From assembly GCA_037176885.1 (NCBI GenBank), contig JAWWNJ010000007.1, positions 2,356,001 to 2,420,000 on the forward strand: a stretch of 64,000 bases of DNA, in the 5' to 3' direction. The stretch comes from Favolaschia claudopus (taxonomy: Eukaryota; Basidiomycota; Agaricomycetes; Agaricales; Mycenaceae). The position numbers and the translations under genes were made by a program. Below, in pieces: positions 56,940 to 64,000 of this stretch (the first letter of the stretch is position 1; each line of letters begins with the position of its first letter). The notes beneath the pieces were generated by a model. That model worked only from the letters and a program-made list of their open reading frames with translations, had not been told where the DNA came from and searched no databases.

Positions 56940-58386
56940 ATGGCGTACAGGGACATGAATTACCATTACCGTCGTCAATTCCCCACTTGGCCATCGCCAT
57001 TCGATCCATCGCACCCGCTAGACGGCCCCCCAGCTACACCGCGCATCACCCTCGCCGGAAGTCTTGATCCCACTACAGGAATATTTTATCGTACGCCAGA
57101 ACACCCTAGGCTCCGAACCGCGCAAGCGTGCGAGAAGTGTAGGTCGAGGAAGGCTAAGGTCAGGGTCTCCCTCTGCGGTCTTCGTTTTCGTTCTGACGCA
57201 GCCCAAAGTGCTCTGGCGATCATCCTTCCTGCGCGCGTTGCGTCTCCCGGGGTTTGGTCTGCGAATATGCCAAGGAAGGGAGGTTGCGGGGGAACGACAA
57301 GGCGAAGGTGCGCGCCACCTCCACCGCGAGCAATGGCTCCCACTCCTCGCAATCCCCCCAAAATTCCCCTCCCTCGCTGGCCGCCTATCCGACCGCCGAT
57401 GCGAAGAAGAGCGGAGGCAGTCGGTATACGGCGCTTTCGCCGAGGGGCGATGTCAAGTCGGAGCCTCTGTCCACCTTGTCTGCCGCTTTCATTGCAGTCG
57501 AGCAGCAGCAATGGCCGTTCCTACAACCGCTTCGGTCAGCTCAGCGTCGACACTGATCTTCATTCCTTGGGGGTCACCGAGGACCGTATGACCTCGAGCG
57601 ACGGGCAAACGACTTCCGCGCGCCTGCTCCACCCAACCGACCAGCATGGTAGCTTCTCCCACTTATTCATACCCCGACTCAGGGTACAGCGATTCGTACG
57701 CGAACCAATATACACGACGGTCCACACAGGAGTACGACCAGGACGCAGTGGGCTGGTACACAGGCGAAGAACGACAGAGCGTCGATTACTCCGCCACTCG
57801 ACGTACATTCAGCAGCGGAAGGGCGTACATGGACCACGCGTCTTCTTCATCATACGTTTTGGGCGGGGAAGCGAAAGCCAAGGGCAACGCAGCGATATCG
57901 CGAGCTTCCATTTCGAGCCACGCCGACAGAGCAATGCACGCAGCCTGCATGGTAGCGGGAGCACCGGGAGTGTAGAGAGCGGTAGTACGTGAGTGCCCTT
58001 CTCGTCCTTCTCTTCCTTCTCTGCGCGACTGTCACCATTTTGTCAAATTCGGAAAGAAGAGAGCTTCCCTTACTAACGGATTTTGTTCGCATAGGCCGGC
58101 GAGCGCTGTTTCTGGGTCCTTCCCGCTCTTCAGCGCGCAGTGGTCCGCGTCGCCGCACATCCATTCGCCCACACCTCAGACCCACCTGGCCCACTCCGCG
58201 CCCTACGCTTCGCACGAGCAAAACATGCTGGCTCTATCCGCCGACGGACGTTCGCAGTCGGCGTTTCCCCATCCTCCGCGCGTGTCGACGGCGTATCCTG
58301 AGCGGAATCAAAGCAGGCATCATCAGTACCAGGCGACGAGTATCACTGGACCATACGATATGACAGGACGGTTTCAGCCGCCGTAG
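56940..58386 (+). CDS. Zn2Cys6 transcription factor, paralogue of 22406-25150
   Basis: Exon 1 (56940-57158) ends in ACEKCRSRKAK and is joined by a 50 nt intron to CSGDHPSCARC (from 57209), rebuilding C-x2-C-x6-C-x6-C-x2-C-x6-C. The preamble LDPTTGIFYRTPEHPRLRTAQ parallels the paralogue's DPATGKGFSRLRDTPRLRTSK. Later segments ALSPRGDVKSEPLSTLSAAFI, YPDSGYSDSYANQYTRRS and SVESGST|PASAVSGSFPLF are protein-like but lie in three frames. An intron near 57520-57600 could explain one change; that near 57915 (RASIS then PRRQSNARSLHG) has no visible intron. It ends ITGPYDMTGRFQPP, TAG 58384-58386. Either a frameshifted copy or unresolved splicing. Confidence 0.65.
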
Positions 58387-59198
58387 ACGCACAAGTAGCA
58401 GCGCTAAAGACTCCAGATAAACAAGGACACTTCGGGAGCGGAAAATGTAATATAGCACGTAGATATCTTCTTCACAATACCAACGGAGTGCATTGAGGCT
58501 CAAGCCACTGACAGTGATATCGGACATGGGGCGATAGGAATCAGAATTTCGTTGTCGGAGTCGTTTGGGGTTTATTCGACGGGTAACGAGAGAATTGAAG
58601 CTCTAGCCCAGTTCGACACGCCAGAGGGGTCGATTCACCGAACCTCTACCAGGGAAATCGAGGGTATGCAATGTACGGTAAATGCGACCCTTCAAGATGT
58701 CAATGAAGTCGCTATATGCCGTGGAGCAAGAGGAACAGGCAGAGAGGTCCGGGACTCGAGTGAAAATTCAGAGCCAGCCAAGTCCTGATTTAAATTTTTT
58801 TGTCCTTCGTGTGAGCTGACTACGTGAGCTTGCGAGCGATGCCTCAGTGGGAGATAACTTGAAGGTAGTGGAAGAAATGTTTTCTAGTCGCATAGTATTT
58901 TTCCCAAGTCCACTTTCCCACGTCTTACGTGATCATTCTGCTCTACTCTCGACACTGAGCACTCTCGTCGTGTACTGTACTAGCAAAACTCCTCGCTTCT
59001 TACCGCCAAGATTTTCGTGCCCCACCCGCCTATCCCTGCTCTCTCGCGTTTGGTAGCTTCGGGCTTCCTCCTCTCTCAAGGCCCTCGTAGCACTTGCGTA
59101 CTGGAGTTGGGACCTTGGCTCCCGTTTCCCTCCCCATCCGATTCCCAGCCTAACGCAGATCCTTGGGCATCTGCACGTTGTCGACCTGCTCTTCCGGA
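58387..59198. other. intergenic
   Basis: Holds the 3' flank of the zinc-cluster gene and the promoter of SHQ1. No gene recognised. Confidence 0.6.
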
Positions 59199-60901
59199 AT
59201 GATTACGCCCCGGTTCGAATGTAGTCAAACGGAGGAGTCTATAATCGTCAAGGTCTACTGCCCTTCAATACGCGTACGAACTCCCGCCCCGTTACATGAA
59301 ACTTACCCGACGTTTTCCATCAAGTAGGCGGCGGACGTAGAAACTCACATTGACGATACGCTTTTCACAATCCACGTCAACCCCTACTTCCTGCGCCTCA
59401 ATTTCTCGTACACAATCGTCGACGATGAACAGTCCTCAGCGAGCTATGACCCCAGCTCGGGGTATCTGACGGTCATTCTAACGAAGGAGACGAAGGGTCA
59501 GGTGTTCCCCGATCTGGATTTACTTTCCAAGCTTTTGGCGCCGCGACCCTCTCAAGATGCTCCTTTGATTGAAGTAATTGGGCAGGGGCAGGAAACCGAC
59601 CAGGACGAAGAGACGGACGACCTTGTCGCTCAGACGAACGCGTTGTCGTTGTCATCAGAGCAGGAGGAGATTTTGCTCGGTACGCTCGACCGCATCTATA
59701 TCTCCCTGTCTGTCTTATATGTCCCTAGCGGCGGAAAATGACTGGCAACTACCCCAACAAGTCTCGCTGACTGCCGACCCACCGATCAGCACATCTTTGA
59801 CTCAGACATACGGGTTTTTGAATGCGTATTCGGGGTACTTTAGACACGTTGCGCACACGGAGAATGAGGTCAATGAGCTGGGGCCCGATGCCGAGATTTG
59901 CACCATCCGGGAGAGACGGGTCAAGCGCTGGAAACACGAAGATGAAAAATGGGACGAGGAGCATTACATGTGAGATTGCCTCGTTTCTTCATGACGCCAA
60001 TTATTCATTTCTTTGGTAGGGCTGACTTTGCCGACGATGAATACATCCAAGAGCTCCTTCTGTGGGAGAATCCGAGCGCAACGGACAGCAGCCCGTTCGA
60101 ATTCACCGAAGAGGAAAAGCTGACGCTGCTCAATCTTCCGCGAAAAGAGTGTACGTACGCTGTGCAATGGGCATCTTGTTCTCGTCTCTGACTTGCACGC
60201 TTTAGACCTCGCTGATGCTCACCAAACCAAAGGTCTCTATCTAACTCTCGTCACTGTTCTCTTTGCCTACGCATACGAGACACGTACTACGCAAGGCGAC
60301 TCCACCCCCGAGAGCGCCTGGACAATATCTTCCTTAGTCCCCGCGTTCTCGGCCCTAGACCCCCCTCCTTATAGCGCACCCACCTCCACTGCCACCTCCC
60401 CAATCATCCCATCCCCCTCGGACCTCATTGCGTCCCTCTCTCAATCCTATCGCCGATCCCTCTGCTTCCCCCTCTACCGCTCCTTACGACTAGCCGAAGC
60501 CTGCCGCTCGGACGTAGCTTCCCTCCTTCTCCTAGGAAAACGCGCAGTCCTGCGCGCACTCATGAAGACGAAGTATATCCTGGACCACCACGAGGTGTAT
60601 TACGTCTACAGCAAGATATGGGTGGACGATTTTTGTGTGTGGGTGCAGGCTTCTGCGAGGTGCGTGTGCGCGACTTGGAGTTTTGGCATTTGCGGCGTGG
60701 TCGAGAAGACTAAGTGGTTTGCACAGTGACGATGCTCTTTGTGAGATGGGGACGGCGCTCCGGGGCTTGCAGGTGCCGAAGCGGTCGATTGGGTGGGATC
60801 TCGAGGAGCTGGAGGATGCGACGCGTCAGGTGCAGCAGACGCGGGAAGCTGACAGTGACGATGAATCGGAGGAGGAGAGCGAGGTTGCGCGGCAGTTGTA
60901 A
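59199..60901 (+). CDS. SHQ1: SHQ1, H/ACA snoRNP assembly factor
   Basis: Six exons (59199-59273, 59328-59679, 59729-59969, 60020-60150, 60206-60659, 60727-60901) give 475 residues, all phases consistent. The start MITPRFECSQTEESIIVKVY and the Hsp20-like CS domain (IDDTLFTIHVNPYFLRLNF) are typical of SHQ1. The C-terminal Shq1 domain shows LLLWENPS, GLYLTLVTVLFAYAYETRT, RRSLCFPLYRSLRLAEAC and LDHHEVYYVYSKIWVDDFCVWVQ. The protein is a chaperone that holds the pseudouridine synthase Cbf5/dyskerin before H/ACA particle assembly, in cytoplasm and nucleus. The tail is acidic (ADSDDESEEESE). Confidence 0.93.
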
Positions 60902-61587
60902 GTAGAGAAGATCGGATTGGCGTGGCACTTCTTGAAGGCCACGATTCTTAACCCGGGTTTCCTCTGAGTGAAAGCCAGGTGTACGAGAGTCAAGAGACGA
61001 CTATGGTCAACAGAGGACTGGCCTCTGTTGCGTAGAAGGATTGCGGGCGTTGTGCGACTTGAGGAGATGGAACGAGGCTTGTGCGTCGGTGGGTGAGCGT
61101 TAGCATATGCTCGACGGCGAGTGACTGGCAATGTCTTGATACAAGGTACATGAAGAAAAGCTACCTCGCCGGAGACTTTTCGACCCAGTGCATCCACTGG
61201 CAGCTCAGATCGAGTAGAACAGAAACAGTGGGGGCGGAGTTTGCGCTAGTTCAGTTGGAAGCTGCTGGATTTGCGACTTCGAATGACCAGGTCAATGAAC
61301 GCTCCACCGATATACATTGCAGCCTGAGTCTGGTGAAGGATGTGGAATCGGTGCTACGCCTGCTGATACGAATAAGGGTCTTATCGGCGCTTTAGCTGAA
61401 CCCTTCGGCGCATAGACGGCCTGAAGCATAGACGGCCTGAACTCTGTTGGAGGCACCCGAATTAGTATGTATGCGCGAACATATCGTACGTATTATTTAC
61501 TCAACCGCCAGCGAAGCCACCAGCTTCTCCTCTGCGAGCAGGGAGTCAACGACGCGCACTCAGGCTAGCCCCACCTCTGCCCGGGCA
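60902..61587. other. intergenic; tandem 16 bp repeat
   Basis: GCATAGACGGCCTGAA occurs twice in tandem at about 61410-61441. The segment 61440-61590 is partly repeated at 63850-64000. Confidence 0.5.
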
Positions 61588-63065
61588 ATGGCCTCCAACT
61601 CATACCTCGTCTGGCAGCCCTTCCCCTACATCCCATTCGCCCTCTTCCTAGTTTCATTCATCTCGGGCCTCACATTGACAACCACAAACCGCGGCCACTA
61701 TATTCGCCCGTCGCTCTTCTTCCTGCCGATCCTATGGCTCACCTACTGTATCATTCGCGATGCGGAAGCGGGGTATATCAGCAGCAGTCTTTGGATAACG
61801 TTTTTTGGACGGGCGTCGGAGCTGCTTCTCCTAACTACTAGTGGAAGCGGATTTCGGGAGAGTGTGAATACTGGCGAAGACGATAAAAACATGTCCCTCG
61901 GCGCTCGCATCGAACGGGCATGCCATCTTATCTTCAACTTACGAGGAATAGGCCAGGAGAATGAACCCTCTTCCTTACGCGCTCATCGTTTGCACGACAG
62001 CATTAATATTATTCACTCAAAGCCTCATACTACAGAATCCGGAACTACAAGACCGGCGAAATGTACCAACTCCCGCCGATTCATCCTCCTCCAACTCGCT
62101 CGCGTCGCCGTATCCCTCCTCCTGCTCGACTTTGTCAACCTGCACTTACGCCTCTGGAACCCCGGCTTCTATCAACGCCTCGGGCTCGTAGCCGTCGGAT
62201 GGCGCTGGCGTATAGCTGGCACCCTAACGTTCGCGGTCGGCGCGGCCTCGGCACTAGAGTGCGGACATTCCATTATTGGCGTTATTTGCTTTGTCGTGGG
62301 TGTTTGGGGGAAGAGGAAGAAGGACATTGAGGAATGGCCTTTGCTGTTTGATGTTCGAGTGGAGAATGTGATGAGTTTACGCGCGTTTTGGGGGTTAGTT
62401 TTTTTTTCTGCTTTTTCATCATGGTTGGATAATTCGAAAATTTGATTTAATTTTTGTAGGCGAGGCTGGCACCATCTTATTCGTCTTGTAAGTAAATGCA
62501 TTTGCTTCTTTCCTTCGTATCTGTCGCCTTTCTGATGTTTTTTTTTATCATTGATTTTATGTAGCCAATTTCCGCCCACACGAAATTCGTTTCTCAAACC
62601 GTCTTTCGACTCCCAACAGATCGTTCTTTCCTGTCCAGCAGCATATACTTCTTGCTCGTGTTTACCTTCTCTGGTCTCCTACACTACGTCAGCGAGAGCA
62701 TGTGTCTCGGATTTGGATTCGGGCCGCGTAGGAGCGGCAGCCTCCTTTTCTTTCCCTTGCAAGCGGTGGGTATCGCCATCGAACATGTCGCGACGAATTT
62801 GATTAGTATTGTGCTCCAACCACAACCACAACCACAACCGAAATCGACTTCGACTTCGTCGATGAGGAGGCGATGGCATCGGCTCGTTGCAAACGTACTC
62901 GGCGCGGCATGGGTATTTGGCTGGTTCGTGCTGACCTTACCGATTTGGGTGGATCCGCTGCTCAAGACGGGGGTTATGGAGTCACGAGGGGAGTGGAGTT
63001 TTATTATGTGGGTGGTCAACGGGACGGCTGCGCTTCCCCCGAGTGGAGGAATGGAAACAAATTAA
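61588..63065 (+). CDS. wax-synthase-like MBOAT acyltransferase
   Basis: Three exons (61588-62393, 62460-62487, 62565-63065) give 444 residues. The multi-helix protein carries SLRAFWGRGWHHLIR (about residues 264-278, spanning the short exon 2) and FTFSGLLHY with His318, the conserved MBOAT/wax-synthase active-site histidine motif. Such fungal enzymes O-acylate sterols, terpenoids or fatty alcohols in the ER. The substrate is unknown. A PQPQPQPQP stretch before a basic loop is a small low-complexity insert. Confidence 0.8.
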
Positions 63066-64000
63066 AGCAATGGAGGATGGGATGAATTCGTGAAGGAGGG
63101 CGGGGTCGGATAAAAAATTTTGCAGGTTTTGCATGTTGAGGAAGACGTACGAGCTCAGATTCGTGGTATGTAGTGGAGAGAGAGTATTTAGGCACGAGAG
63201 AGCAGTGGGACGGCGATACATGATGAACATAGAATTAGTAAAACCGTCACTGTTCGGCCTTACTGCGATGACGATATTTTGTCCCTCGCCTTCGCTTGAG
63301 AACTGCTAATCGAACATTAAACTGGTTTCGGAATGTTCATGAGTAGCAACTTGACTTTCTACAGGGGCATCGCTTCTGCGCAACTGGTCCAGACACCCCT
63401 CTTGATTAATCATTACAGTAATTCGAAGAAAAGTAAGTACTTTTGAGTAAGTTGTTTTCCTTTTCCTATCTTCCCCGCTTTTTCGGATGCTAAAGATATA
63501 ATGTATTGCGATATAGCTTCTACCGGTAATTGTAAGTAGGTACAGTACAAAAGAACCCGCCTTTTGAACCGTCAATTCCCACGGTTGAATTCTTGGTTGG
63601 TTGGATATGATTTGCGTACCATACTTAGTATTTGTCTCGTCTACTATCTTATACTCAGGGAATATAGTAGCTCTGCAATGACATGGTGTCCACATGCGAT
63701 GTCCGCGACAAGCTTGTCCGCGACACCCTGAACGTAGCTCCAACAAGGCGGTAAACGAATTCTCGCAGTGCCACCCGCGTAAAAAAATGCGACGCTATCA
63801 ATACAAGGAAGGCGTCCTATCTGGACGTTTCGTACTGCAGAGTACAGACTGCCTGGACTCTGTTGGAAGTGGCACCCGATTATGAAAACCGAGCTTGTTA
63901 TAAGTACGTACCACGACAGCTGGCTGACCCACCACCTTCTCCTCCGGCGGGGAGTCAAAAAAGCAAAGCGTCTTCTGGCCCGGGGGCGTATCTTGGCTAC
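63066..64000. other. 3' flank, then a second copy of the MBOAT upstream region
   Basis: From about 63850 the sequence follows that at 61430-61585 (ACTCTGTTGGA, GGCACCCGA, CACCTTCTCCTCY and CGGGGAGTCAA landmarks). A paralogous gene may begin just beyond the window. Confidence 0.45.

Noticed and set aside
1..64000. A dedicated defence, toxin or RiPP biosynthetic system around the LanC-like gene
   Set aside because: No precursor peptide, dehydratase or dedicated exporter lies next to it, and eukaryotic LanC-like proteins normally occur alone.

Overview
This 64 kb window comes from a filamentous basidiomycete, most likely an agaricomycete. Genes are dense and broken by many 48-60 nt GT-AG introns, codons are GC-rich, and several gene families are of the agaricomycete type: a small ARF-like GTPase with a long C-terminal domain, F-box-like proteins ending in a Cys/His module, Zn2Cys6 regulators with the first intron inside the zinc cluster, and a wax-synthase-like MBOAT. 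Most exon models were built by hand from splice signals and checked for phase. There are no RNA genes, CRISPR arrays or prokaryotic features that I can support.

Layout. 1-0.75 kb: C-terminus of a GH2 beta-mannosidase. 1.2-2.5 kb: a decayed or poorly resolved gene with a zinc-cluster-like Cys motif and a tandemly duplicated coiled coil. 2.5-6.5 kb: a transposon graveyard, with a 1.4 kb TIR element followed by a hAT-like insertion flanked by an exact 8 bp duplication. That insertion contains a smaller deletion derivative of itself and a further inverted-repeat element. It sits in the 5' end of a gene (6.5-7.6 kb) whose paralogue lies at 42.3-43.5 kb. 8.8-12.1 kb: a LanC-like protein and an ARF-like GTPase fusion, convergent and 110 bp apart. 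12.6-14.0 kb: a second copy of the 1.4 kb TIR element. 14.0-17.0 kb: a repeat block plus a choline/ecdysteroid-kinase-like phosphotransferase; the block recurs inverted at 39.7-42.2 kb with a truncated kinase pseudogene. 17.3-25.2 kb: an F-box-like protein, a small unassigned protein and a large Zn2Cys6 factor. 25.2-29.5 kb: gene-poor, with a 339 bp hAT-type MITE. 29.6-34.7 kb: a cytochrome P450 and an MFS exporter, tail to tail. 35.9-39.0 kb: a SUV39/Clr4-type H3K9 methyltransferase with chromodomain. 44-48.4 kb: an internally duplicated unknown protein, an alpha/beta hydrolase and a RING-like membrane protein, all on the minus strand. 51.3-53.6 kb: a monocarboxylate-type MFS transporter. 53.6-56.9 kb: gene-poor. 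56.9-58.4 kb: a second Zn2Cys6 factor, paralogous to the first. 59.2-60.9 kb: the H/ACA snoRNP assembly factor SHQ1. 61.6-63.1 kb: the MBOAT acyltransferase, with its 5' region apparently repeated at the right edge.

Functional reading: housekeeping genes (SHQ1, the H3K9 methyltransferase, the GTPase) are interspersed with accessory metabolism (P450, two MFS carriers, hydrolase, MBOAT, beta-mannosidase). I see no single coherent pathway. The most unusual content is structural: nested non-autonomous hAT-like elements with exact target duplications, a pair of 25 kb-separated inverted duplications, a sharply bounded near-identical tract between two diverged paralogues, and an ARF-like GTPase lacking the catalytic glutamine and fused to a second domain.
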